Shown here: in pieces, positions 34,227-43,300 of the stretch
Position numbering within the stretch: position 1 is the first letter of the stretch
Layout of the letters: every line of letters begins with the position of its first letter
DNA from: Methylophilus sp. 5
GTDB lineage: Bacteria > Pseudomonadota > Gammaproteobacteria > Burkholderiales > Methylophilaceae
DNA: 64,000 bases
Assembly: GCF_000515275.1 (NCBI RefSeq)
Contig: NZ_KI911560.1
Span: forward strand, 2,842,124-2,906,123
Direction of reading: 5' to 3'
Translations under genes and position numbers: made by a program
Notes under the pieces: model-generated
Databases searched by the model: none
What the model was told of the DNA's origin: nothing
What the model saw: the letters and a program-made list of their open reading frames with translations, nothing else

Positions 34227-36650
34227 TTACCTTTGTACAGGATTAGCAGGATAAATATGAACTCCATTCTTTCCATAACTTACCCATCCATATTGACTTG
34301 GACCAACTAGAACGCCGTTATCCGAGAAGTTGCCAATAGTTTTTCCAAAATCAATCAATACAGTCCCTGGCCGATTTTGGCGAACTATTGTATACGCCCC
34401 ACTATGTATTCCTGCTAGCAACTCATTTGGGTTCGCAATAAGTGAACTCCTTCCATCAATTAGACTAATATGTCTAGACTGTGCACTAACATTGATATTG
34501 TCGGGAATACCCAACGCTTCAACTTGCTTTATTGTTTGCGCAGCCCTAATCTCAGCACCCGCCAACACGCCACCAAGCAACCCAACCGCATTCTCAACCC
34601 ACATCTGCTTATTAGTCAGAGTAGTCGCAGCATGATCAATTGCCTTATCCGTTTGCCCTGCTGCTTGATAAATAACCGTTGAGGCATAATCCAACGCCCA
34701 CTGTGGTGAGGTTTCCATCATTGCACGAATACCAGGTGTTGTGTTTCGGTAAACCTCAAACTCTAAAGGCTGCATAATAAATTTTGGCTGCCCACTATTA
34801 TCGGCGATGGTGTAACTAACAAGATTCCCTTGTGCATCAAAGTTACCAATGACCATTTGGTCAGAAATACCACTGATGGAGGAGTCCAAAGGCCTAGAGC
34901 TAGTGCCACTCATCGCTAAAATCGTACTGCATCCTTGGGCTGACGGATTTTTATTACAACTCTGTTTTTCGTTAAGGTAGTTGCTCCAATGCAACTGCCT
35001 GTTATTAGTATCCACCACCAAGGCAGCACCTGCCCCTGCTACACCTCCGATAGCACTGCCAATACCCATACTAGTCAGTTGTGCAACGGCTTGACTCACC
35101 GTGCTGGCGGTTTCACTGCTAGCACCTGCCTGTGTGAGGCTTTGTGTGACTTTGCTTTGTAGTTGATTGAGCAAGGGCGCAGCGCTGGCGACCGCACCTG
35201 CCCCTGCAGCACCGCTCACATCACCTGTGATTAAACCGCCAAGTGCGGTATGCAAGGCAATACGATAAATGCCACCTTCAGCCCATTTGGCAGCTTCGCT
35301 GGGGTCTGTGTTTTTGAGTTTGTCGTATTGGCTTTGCGCATAGTCCGCAGCAGCTTTTGGCGCTTGCTGACTAAAGGCCTGCGTGATTTGCACTTGTGCA
35401 TTGAGTTCACGTTGCACTTTGTCTTGATCAAATATCTGCTTGAGCGTGCCTGCGGTAGCGTTGCCTTGGCTATCCACTGCGTTACCTTCTGCGTTGACTT
35501 TGACATCGCGGTTGAGTGTCGCAACAGTAGTTGCGCTGTCTTGGCCGGTGGTTTGCTGCTGGGCTGCATTGTCAGTAATGTTGACTTGCCCACTACTGAT
35601 GCCGCTAACGGTGACGCTGCTAGTGTCGTCAGATAAGTGACTGCTACCGGCACTGGCCGTGGGGCTGGCTTTAAAGCCACCGCCGTTGGCTTGTTGGATG
35701 ACGCCAACACCTGCACTTATGCTCATCCCTTTAGCGTCATATTCGGCTTTGTTCTCAATATTGCTAGTAGTGAGTGTGTTGGTGGTGAGGCTGTTTTTAT
35801 TGTCTTGTATGGCTTTGTCGGTGCTCGCGATGATGGCGCCTTTGAGGTCGGTGTTACCATTCACATTGACCTGAAAACCTTCATCTCCGGCGTAAATACC
35901 AGTTTGCTCATGCACACTCGCGTAGTTGCTTTTAGTTTTGCTATCGCTCACGTTTGCGCTGGCGCCCCAACGACCATAGCCAACAGAAGCACTAGCACCC
36001 ACGCTCTGCTGTTTGTCTTTATAAGCGCTGGTGTCTTGCAGGCTTTCCACATTCAGGTTGCCTTGACCTGAGGTGCCCACATTAGCGATGACTTGCTTGC
36101 CTTTGACTTGTGCACCTTTGAGCGTGGTGTCTGTGCCGCTTGCTATGCTGGCCTTGTTACCTGCTTCTACCGTGGTTTCAGTCCAGGTGGTGTCGGTGCC
36201 ATTCGCTTTGCCTTTGCTGCCACTTGCTCCTGCAGTAAACAATAAACCATCTGTTCCAAAACTCACGCCTACACTGGCGCTACTGCCTTTGTTTTTACTG
36301 TTGAGGGTGTCGGTGTTTTGGGCAGCAAGCAGGGTTACCTGATCATCTGCTTTCAGGCTAGCGTCATTACCCGCTTTAATCTGGCTGCCAATCACGGTAA
36401 TGTCAGATTGTTCACCTGCCCCGGTGGCTGTGATATTGACGTTTTGCCCGGCAGTGACTTGACTGCTTTGTGCAGTGTTGCTGGTTTGGGTTGAGGTACT
36501 GCTACTCTTGGAGCTGCCAATCGAAAGGCTGACATTCACGCCGCCCGCTTGCTGGGCAACATTGGCACCTGATTTTGCCATCCCGGCGCTCACGGCGTCA
36601 TAGGCATTTTTACCAGCCAGGACTGCAGTGCCTGCCGCGAGCGCTTGCAT
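34227..36650 (-). CDS. Orphan CdiA fragment with polymorphic toxin type 50 domain
   Basis: An 807-codon frame starting inside CdiA sequence (MQALAAGTAVLAGKNAYDAV) equivalent to about residue 1410 of the intact protein; no signal or TPS domain. It includes FHA repeats (VGSQIKAGNDASLKADDQV; GYAGDEGFQVNVNGNTDLKG-like block) and a pretoxin region with DTNNRQLHWSNYL near residue 550. The last 100 residues, with RHISLIDGRSSLIANPNELL, LIDFGKTIGNFSD and SYGKNGVHIYPANP, match the Ntox50 type predicted RNase. An in-frame TAG at 36682-36684 cuts it from anything upstream. Its immunity gene follows by 3 bases. Confidence 0.78.
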   Translation of the reverse strand: MQALAAGTAVLAGKNAYDAVSAGMAKSGANVAQQAGGVNVSLSIGSSKSSSTSTQTSNTAQSSQVTAGQNVNITATGAGEQSDITVIGSQIKAGNDASLKADDQVTLLAAQNTDTLNSKNKGSSASVGVSFGTDGLLFTAGASGSKGKANGTDTTWTETTVEAGNKASIASGTDTTLKGAQVKGKQVIANVGTSGQGNLNVESLQDTSAYKDKQQSVGASASVGYGRWGASANVSDSKTKSNYASVHEQTGIYAGDEGFQVNVNGNTDLKGAIIASTDKAIQDNKNSLTTNTLTTSNIENKAEYDAKGMSISAGVGVIQQANGGGFKASPTASAGSSHLSDDTSSVTVSGISSGQVNITDNAAQQQTTGQDSATTVATLNRDVKVNAEGNAVDSQGNATAGTLKQIFDQDKVQRELNAQVQITQAFSQQAPKAAADYAQSQYDKLKNTDPSEAAKWAEGGIYRIALHTALGGLITGDVSGAAGAGAVASAAPLLNQLQSKVTQSLTQAGASSETASTVSQAVAQLTSMGIGSAIGGVAGAGAALVVDTNNRQLHWSNYLNEKQSCNKNPSAQGCSTILAMSGTSSRPLDSSISGISDQMVIGNFDAQGNLVSYTIADNSGQPKFIMQPLEFEVYRNTTPGIRAMMETSPQWALDYASTVIYQAAGQTDKAIDHAATTLTNKQMWVENAVGLLGGVLAGAEIRAAQTIKQVEALGIPDNINVSAQSRHISLIDGRSSLIANPNELLAGIHSGAYTIVRQNRPGTVLIDFGKTIGNFSDNGVLVGPSQYGWVSYGKNGVHIYPANPVQR

Positions 36651-36694
36651 GCGCAGGTTGTCCGTTTCGCTAGCGGTTTGACGCTAAATATTAA

Positions 36695-37102
36695 CTATTT
36701 ATCCTTGTTTAAATTAGCTAAACCCTGTGCGATTTCGTCACCAGCAATCAGCTCATCTGTTTCTTCATAGTCAGCTGGTTTATTGTAGTCATATTCAATA
36801 TTAAATTTACCATCAGGATAAAGGGTAAAGGTAAGTCCCCATATACGCTCACCGGTGGTCGCCAAGAGGTTGTCACGGAGGAAAAGGGCAGCATCTAAGC
36901 CATCCCAAATCGCACCCGTGTTATCTTCGAATCCGCCTTGTTCCTCTCTGATTCTCTTGCACTCCAACCATTGAGAGCCTTTTGCCATTTTTGAATAAAT
37001 ATGCATTTTACAAACCGCAACATCCCAATCGCGGACTCCAATAAAGGCTTGCAAATACTTAGCTAATGCCATGTAGGCATCTTCGGTAGAATTGATTTGC
37101 AT
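36695..37102 (-). CDS. YezG-type immunity protein
   Basis: A 135-residue protein started at the ATG at 37102 (MQINSTEDAYMALAKYLQAF), which has GAGGAAATA just upstream; a 15-codon longer frame would run into the toxin gene. The C-terminal WGLTFTLYPDGKFNIEYDYN motif is typical of the YezG/DUF600 immunity family that neutralises nuclease toxins. It follows the endonuclease module by 7 bases, a good functional match. Confidence 0.82.
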   Translation of the reverse strand: MQINSTEDAYMALAKYLQAFIGVRDWDVAVCKMHIYSKMAKGSQWLECKRIREEQGGFEDNTGAIWDGLDAALFLRDNLLATTGERIWGLTFTLYPDGKFNIEYDYNKPADYEETDELIAGDEIAQGLANLNKDK

Positions 37103-37109
37103 TATTTCC

Positions 37110-39212
37110 TCACTGTTTAAATCTGAATGGCACTGTTTTGCCATCAATAGTCGCCGTCACATTAAACTCACTCGGCCTCACACCGCCGCTTGCTGGATAT
37201 CCGATGTCAATCTTCACACTCACATCTTTGCCAGCATTCAATGCTTCGCGCAACTGGTTTTCCATCGCTTTCCAATCACCACGATTAAGCGTAGCCGCCT
37301 GCGGCACGATATTAATTTTATCACCTGCACCACCCAAACTAGAAGCAATCAAGTGTCCACCCTCATCACCAGCATTGCCACATTTCCCGGTAACACATTG
37401 CTGATAAAGATTTCTCTCCATGGTAGTGAGATTTAAATTACCGGTTACCTCTTTCACGCGCCCTGTTGCATCGGTAATGTAGGCATGCCCGTTATCCAAT
37501 ACGTAAGCAGTATTTGTGTCTAGGCTGCTGTTAATGGCTTTATCCCAATTGCCTTTGCTACCAGCACTCACTTGCTTCACTGCATCGACATCTGCTCGAC
37601 TGAGCAAACTCTTGGCAATGGCCGTTTCTGTGACAGCCGCTTTTTCAGCGACCTTAACGGCCTCTGCGATCTTGCCTGTATTCTTGATGGTTCCAGCGCC
37701 GACCAGATTGCTAAGTACCGCACCAGTGACTCTGCCTAATGCAATTGCGTCGCCATTTTCATATGCTGCTGCGATTTGTTCACGTTGAGCAGCGGTAGCG
37801 CCATTAATTACTTTTGCAAGCACTTCTGGATCTGTGAGTGCGGCAAGTGAAGCACCTGTATCAACAACAGCCTCTATTGCTTCTTTTTGTGCGGGGCTGC
37901 CTTCTCTGGCGTATGCCGCGATAAGGACTGTTTTAATACCATTACCTAATGCAGCAATGCCATCAGCAATTGCATGCACACCACCTTGCAAAACACCTTC
38001 TGTAGTATCTAATACAGAAACAAAGGTTTTATCTGCTTGGGTTTGTGTACCAAGTGAGCGCAAATCACTTTCAAAGCCATACCCTCCATTTCTAATGATT
38101 TCGGCCTCGGCATAGCGTACTTCTTTGCGCAGACTATTACACTGACTGCTTGTATTGCCTTCACATGCAGCTAATTTTGCATCGCGCTTATCGCTTTCAG
38201 CTTTCAACTCATCTCTTTGTTTGCAAGCAATATCGTTACCTTTAGAGCAGGCGGCAACAGCATCCCAATATTTGCCAATTTCTTGATGTTTTAAATAATT
38301 GTTTGCCACCGCATTCTGCGTCACCATACCCGCATTGATGGTGTTGGCAATGTCGCCACCCGTAGCACTTGTAAGCGCTGCACTAATGATTGTGTTAGCG
38401 GCTTTAAACGCTTCTTCGTTTTTGATTCTGCCGTTTTCGTCTTTCTCAAACGCTTTTTCTAACGCTTGTGGCAGGAGGTCGCCTAAGGCGCCTGCGGCAG
38501 CACCCGTTTGCCAGCCTGTGCCTAGCAAGGTCGTAACGGCTGCACCGAGCACGGCATGAGCAGCGACCTTACTTGTACCATCCAGGGTATCGCCTATCCA
38601 CTTGGCGACTTTTGCGGCAACAGGCTGGATGATGAGTTGACCAGCCAGTTGTAGAAACTCTAGCTGCTCTTGCACTTTTTGTTGGTTAAACGGGTTATCT
38701 ATACTGCCGTTGGCGTGTTGGGTATCGCGATTGAGGGTGGCGATGGTTTGCTGGGCATCTTTGCCGGTGGTGCTTTGTTGCTTGGCATTGTCGGTAATAG
38801 TGACTGTGCCTGCAGCAATCGCACTCTTTGTGGCGCCTTCGGCGTGACCGCTGTCTGCCACGGCCAAGCCACCTATGCCTGCTTGTGCCAAGGTGCCAGC
38901 AGGGCTGCCTGCGGGTTGTTGGTCGCCTTGGGTGGCTGGATTCAGACTGAGGTTTTTGCTCACGCCAACACTGCTGGCACTCGCTTTGTAGTCGCCCTGA
39001 TTGTGCAGGTCTTCTGTGGTGAGCGTGCCGGTGGTGAGGGTGTTTTTACCTTGGGTTTGTGCGGCAAGGCTACTGTCTATCACCGCACCTTTGAGGTGAG
39101 TGTTATTGTTAACGTTAATGTTGAAACCACCATCACCGGCAGATACTTTGAGTGAGAGTAAAAAAGGCGATGCTTCAGTTTTACTCTGCCCCCGACGATC
39201 AATAGCTGACAT
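37110..39212 (-). CDS. Orphan CdiA fragment with non-specific endonuclease domain
   Basis: A 700-codon frame whose first 20 codons come from a degenerate REP-like element; true CdiA sequence starts at about KVSAGDGGFNINVNNNTHLK. The pretoxin block (residues about 118-305) repeats that of the colicin-D module up to NAVANNYLKHQE. The unique toxin part ends in a DNA/RNA non-specific endonuclease fold (Endonuclea_NS_2): DEGGHLIASSLGGAGDKINI (catalytic His), VPQAATLNRGDWKAMENQL and NVTATIDGKTVPFRF. No secretion signal. The YezG immunity gene follows. Probably a silent cassette, or active only after recombination into the intact cdiA. Confidence 0.82.
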   Translation of the reverse strand: MSAIDRRGQSKTEASPFLLSLKVSAGDGGFNINVNNNTHLKGAVIDSSLAAQTQGKNTLTTGTLTTEDLHNQGDYKASASSVGVSKNLSLNPATQGDQQPAGSPAGTLAQAGIGGLAVADSGHAEGATKSAIAAGTVTITDNAKQQSTTGKDAQQTIATLNRDTQHANGSIDNPFNQQKVQEQLEFLQLAGQLIIQPVAAKVAKWIGDTLDGTSKVAAHAVLGAAVTTLLGTGWQTGAAAGALGDLLPQALEKAFEKDENGRIKNEEAFKAANTIISAALTSATGGDIANTINAGMVTQNAVANNYLKHQEIGKYWDAVAACSKGNDIACKQRDELKAESDKRDAKLAACEGNTSSQCNSLRKEVRYAEAEIIRNGGYGFESDLRSLGTQTQADKTFVSVLDTTEGVLQGGVHAIADGIAALGNGIKTVLIAAYAREGSPAQKEAIEAVVDTGASLAALTDPEVLAKVINGATAAQREQIAAAYENGDAIALGRVTGAVLSNLVGAGTIKNTGKIAEAVKVAEKAAVTETAIAKSLLSRADVDAVKQVSAGSKGNWDKAINSSLDTNTAYVLDNGHAYITDATGRVKEVTGNLNLTTMERNLYQQCVTGKCGNAGDEGGHLIASSLGGAGDKINIVPQAATLNRGDWKAMENQLREALNAGKDVSVKIDIGYPASGGVRPSEFNVTATIDGKTVPFRFKQ
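38282..38861 (-). repeat. Direct repeat copy 2 shared by two orphan CdiA modules
   Basis: Aligns base for base without gaps to 33221-33800 with scattered substitutions (well over 90% identical by eye). The repeats are in the same orientation about 5 kb apart, so recombination between them would delete the type-50 module, its immunity gene and the YezG gene. Confidence 0.8.
39154..39193. repeat. Degenerate REP-like palindrome (AGAGTAAAA...TTTTACTCT)
   Basis: GAGAGTAAAAAAGGCGATGC then TTCAGTTTTACTCTGCCCC, a worn copy of the element at 31965-32025; the flank CCCCGACGATCAAT also recurs at 31217-31230. It marks the upstream truncation point of the endonuclease module. Confidence 0.6.
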
Positions 39213-39289
39213 GCTCCATCAGATGACTCAGAAGTGACTATCTTTAACAACTCCTCCGCTCTACGTCGAGCAAGTACAAATTGAGGCAA

Positions 39290-39646
39290 CTATGGTGTTC
39301 CACAAGCTGGCATGGTTTTCCAATATTCTGTACTGCAAAGCCCAATATAATGATAGCCCTTACGAATCAGGCAACGTTGGTGTTCGGCATTTTGCCTCTT
39401 AAAGGCCTGCTGAATGTTTTCACCTTCAACTGCATTTTTCGGATTTCTAGGCACATCGCCATTTTTTTGTCCTCCACACACCTGCCAGTCAGCCAAGCGA
39501 ACTTCTGAGGAAGTTTCAGACCTTTCCCAATCGTCTATCTGTGTTTTTGGCGGGGGAGGTAATTGCGGGACAAAGCATCCCATACACAGGCAACCAGAAA
39601 GAACACAAGTTAAACCAAGCGTTATGGATAGGTTTACTAATCTCAT
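39290..39646 (-). CDS. Lipoprotein immunity candidate 2
   Basis: A 118-residue lipoprotein: signal MRLVNLSITLGLTCVLSGC with lipobox LSGC (Cys19), then CMGCFVPQLPPPP and a Cys-containing domain (WQVCGGQKNGD; QRCLIRKGYHYIGLCSTEYW). Its ATG overlaps the stop of a truncated toxin tail (ATGA). It corresponds in position, size, lipobox and cysteine pattern to the lipoprotein after the intact cdiA (39987-40379), so the two are probably diverged immunity proteins for related toxins. Confidence 0.68.
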   Translation of the reverse strand: MRLVNLSITLGLTCVLSGCLCMGCFVPQLPPPPKTQIDDWERSETSSEVRLADWQVCGGQKNGDVPRNPKNAVEGENIQQAFKRQNAEHQRCLIRKGYHYIGLCSTEYWKTMPACGTP

Positions 39647-39810
39647 TTAGCGCCTTTCAATAAAATAGAAATTGCTGTCCAAACCTCTGTAGGCAAGAAC
39701 TCTGCCATTGCAAATGGAGCTGATAGGGGTATTGCCAGTTCGGATACTCTATCTCGAATAAATCGCTCTGTACTGCCCATTCCTCGTTTGGTATTTCCTT
39801 GCTCGTCATG
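39643..39810 (-). pseudogene. Truncated toxin tail, paralogue of the intact CdiA C-terminus
   Basis: The frame reads HDEQGNTKRGMGSTERFIRD, then RVSELAIPLSAPFAMAEFLP and TEVWTAISILLKGAK. The intact CdiA ends YDEQGNIRRGMSASEKSIYD and EIWQAISILLKGAK. It has no start; it is cut off by the REP-like element at 39820-39876. It is the last 55 residues of a sister toxin. Confidence 0.75.
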
Positions 39811-39819
39811 TATACACAG

Positions 39820-39876
39820 GGGGGCAGGTTTTGCAATCCAACATAGCCATGAAAATGCTCAAATGCAAGACCCCAC
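39820..39876. repeat. REP/MITE-like palindrome, GGGTCAGGTCTTGCA family, copy 2
   Basis: Shares TTGCAATCCAACATAGC and AAATGCAAGAC with copy 1 at the same spacing; the outer arms are mutated. It sits about 10 bases from where the truncated toxin tail at 39643-39810 begins. Confidence 0.7.
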
Positions 39877-39986
39877 TCTCTTGTTACTTGCCTACGGGGG
39901 CTTGGACAGTTATTGTCACCGACTATAAAGATGAGCACGCTGGTGGCGCTATCTGTGCTACCAAGATACAGTCCATAAATTACACT

Positions 39987-40379
39987 TTATGGATATTGGC
40001 AACGTGCATCGCAATATTCCAGATAAGCATAACCTTTATCTCGCATGCATTCGGCCCACCTCATGGTAAGCCGTCCTTCTGCACTTATACTGTTAGTATC
40101 ATCAGACTGTTTTGCTGCCTGAATTTCTCGAGGTAAAAAATTGACACTTTCATTTCCTTTGGCACCACAAGCTGCAATATCCACTCGCCGACTCTCCTTC
40201 GTCATTCTTTCCTTAATCCAGTGTGCACCATAGGGTTTGGGGTTAAAAAGTCTTGCCTGTGAAGCTTTATCACAATAAGTTAATAACCCTAACGGGTCTC
40301 CAGTAGCACATGATTTATAACATCCGGTAAGCGTGAAACTAATTAATAAAATTAACAATAGTTCTTCAACACTCCTCAT
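39987..40379 (-). CDS. Lipoprotein immunity protein of the intact CdiA
   Basis: A 130-residue lipoprotein. I start at the ATG at 40379, which overlaps the cdiA stop (ATGA), rather than 12 codons upstream. The signal MRSVEELLLILLISFTLTGC ends with lipobox LTGC (Cys20). The mature part has six or more cysteines (YKSCATGD, LTYCDK, AACGAKGNE, AECMRDKGY, YCDARCQYP). As a membrane-anchored, cysteine-rich protein it implies that the toxin is blocked in the periplasm or at the inner membrane. Whether it acts on the inner or outer membrane is not clear; the residue after the lipid Cys is Tyr, which favours outer-membrane sorting. Confidence 0.75.
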   Translation of the reverse strand: MRSVEELLLILLISFTLTGCYKSCATGDPLGLLTYCDKASQARLFNPKPYGAHWIKERMTKESRRVDIAACGAKGNESVNFLPREIQAAKQSDDTNSISAEGRLTMRWAECMRDKGYAYLEYCDARCQYP

Positions 40380-43300
40380 TTTGCGCCTTTTAATAAAATC
40401 GAAATAGCTTGCCAAATCTCAGCCGAAAGTAATTCTGATGCGGCAAAAGGTGCAGCCACAGGTATTGCAGAGGTCGTCACTAAATTATCGTAGATTGACT
40501 TTTCGCTAGCCGACATGCCTCGCCTGATATTACCTTGTTCATCGTATAAGCCGCTTAAACTGCCGCCTATATAATCATGGCTACCTGCAAAGGACTCAAT
40601 CAACTTATCTTGCCAGCTACCAGGTTCATAAGGCTTGCCAAACAAAGTACCTTTAACCCCTTGTATTCCGCCAGTTGGCCCTACCATGTTCTGCCCTTCA
40701 GAAGTTTCAATAAACTCATTTAAACTCATTATTGAACCATCGGTTTTCTTTGCATTAAATACGACAAATCCTTGTTCATTTAACGCTAGCTTTGGTATGC
40801 CTCTCTGATCGAGGATATCATTGCCATTCGCATCTTGTTGCTTAGCACATCTTTCATTCATTTGCCCACATAACATATCTAGGTCGACGCGTGTACCACC
40901 CACCTTACTGTCATCACCACGCACACCTGAGCTTTCGGCTGCGATATTATCAAGCGCCTTGTTTTGTGCATCTATGACACCAACAAACTTCTTCGAATCA
41001 TCAATCATCAGCCGCCGCATTTGATCTGCCGCAGCTGACAAACTCTCTTTAGCAAATGCTGCCCCACCGGTACCTGCAACCGCACCGATTAAAACATTCA
41101 TTACCTGCTCTTCTATTCGCAACTCCTTAAGTTGTGCCTGAATTGCAGCCTTATCTTCTGCTGTTGTTGCTGCTTTAAGCTGGTTTTGCAAATTTTGGCG
41201 CTTTTCCTGCACGTATGTGCCAACCGCCTGATAAGCCTGTTGACTGAATGCCTGCGTGATCTGTACCTGCGCCTGAATCTCCTTGGCTACCTTGTCTGCA
41301 TCGAATATTGGTGAAATTTTGGCAGCGGTACTGTTCCCCTGACCATCGACAGCATTCCCCTGACCATCGACAGCATTCCCCTGACCATCGACAGCATTCC
41401 CCTGACCATCGACAGCATTCCCCTTGTCATCGATATGCACATCACGCTTCAGCAATACAAGCGTGGCAGTCGCATCCTTACCGGATTGGCTTTGCTGTAA
41501 AACATTGTCTTTGATAGTAACATCACCACCACTGACAGCAGTGACTGTTTTAGAGGTTGCATCTCCACTGTCTTTACCATAACCCGCACCTGATAGTGTT
41601 GGTTTGCCGGTTTGAGAACCCACGCCAACAGAAGCAGCGATTGCTTTGGCATCATATTCCGCTTTGTTATGAATATCGCTGGTTGTGAGTGTGTTAGTGG
41701 TCAGGCTGTTTTTATTGTCCTGGATGGCTTTGTCGGTGCTCGCAATAATGGCGCCTTTGAGGTCGGTGTTGCCATTCACATTGACCTGAAAACCTTCATC
41801 TCCGGCATAAATGCCTGATTGCTCGTTCACCGAGGCGTAGTCGCTATTAATCTTTTGCTTGCCTGCGCTGACGCTGCCGCCAGTGGGGATGCCGTTACTG
41901 CCGAATGAGACAGAGGCGCCGCTGCTGCTTTGTTTGGATTGATAAGTAGCAGTGTCTTGCAGGCTTTCGACATTCAGATTGCCTTGGCCTGAGGTGCCTA
42001 CATCAGCAACCACTTGTTTAGCTTTGACTTGTGCGCCTTTGAGTGTGGTGTCGGTGCCACTTTGTAATGTGGCTTTATTCCCTGCGCTCACCTGTGTTTC
42101 TGTCCAGCTAGTGTCTGCGCCATTCGCTTTACCGCGGCTGCTGTTAAAACTGGCAGTGGGGGTGACTGCGCCGCTACTGCCCAGGCCGACGGAGACACCG
42201 ACGCTGGCACTGGAGGATTTATTGCTGCTTTGTAGGGTTTGCGTGTTTTTAGCGGCGATCAGGTTGAGTTGATCTTGTGCGCTTAAGCTTAGGTCTTGCC
42301 CGGCATTCAACTGACTACCTACAACGGTAAGATCACTTTCGCTGCCTGCGCCAGTGGCGGTGATACGCACATTATTGCCCGCATTCACCTGGCTGGCTTT
42401 AGCCACGCTTTGCTGGGTCTGGCTGCTGGATTTAGCGGTGGAGCTACCAATACTAAAGTTGAGACTAATGCCGCCTGCCTGATCAGCAAAATTGCCAGCA
42501 CTGCCAGTCTTTACAGCATCTGCTGCATTTTTAACACTGAGCGCAGTGGTGGCTGCTGCCAGTGCCTGCATACGCGGGTCGTCCGTTTGACCAGCGGCTT
42601 TGCTCATTTGGTCTGTGGTCTGGATTGCTGATACCACGGGATTACTAATCCCTACACTCACCCCACTCTGCTTATACTTCATTTTATCAGTGCGCTGGTA
42701 GGTTTCATCAGCAGAGGTGATGTCTACTTTTTGTGCGGTGATGTCAATATCGCCTTGCGGGGCCACTACGTCACTGGCGGTTTGGGTGTAAGCCTTACCT
42801 GCTTCGATTGATACATCCCCTTCTACACTGCCAATCGTGCTGCTGCGTTGCGTCGTCTCGGTGATGGTAGTGTTTTGCTTGAGTTTGCTGGAGCCATAGC
42901 CAACGCTAGTGCTGCTAGCCGAGAAGCCTGTTTTAGACTGTTTATAATCGTGGGTTTCTTGATGCGTTTCTTGTGCGGCAGTCACAGTCACATTACCCGT
43001 AGCACTTAAAGCGACATTTTGGCTGGCGACTAAATCTGAGCCGGTGATATTCAAGTTGCCCGGTGTTTGGGCGTTACCTGCACGCAGGTTAATGCTCTCT
43101 GCACTCAAACTTGAGGCGATGGCGGTTTCGTCATGCACGGTATCCCGTCGCTCAGTTTTACTGCTACTCATAAACCCAGACTTTTTGGTTTTGCGGTATT
43201 GCTCAGTGTCTAGGGTGGCTTTGCCAGCAGTGATGTCGATGTCGCTGGCTTGTGCACTGATGTTACCTTGATCGCTGGTGACATTGGCCGCGCGCATCTC

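Noticed and set aside
39080..39289. Minus-strand frame of 69 codons (MPQFVLARRRAEELLKIV...)
   Set aside because: It runs through a degenerate REP-like element into cdiA sequence in the wrong frame; no ribosome binding site.
41334..41434. Tandem repeat as a CRISPR array
   Set aside because: Units are head-to-tail without spacers and lie in frame inside cdiA.
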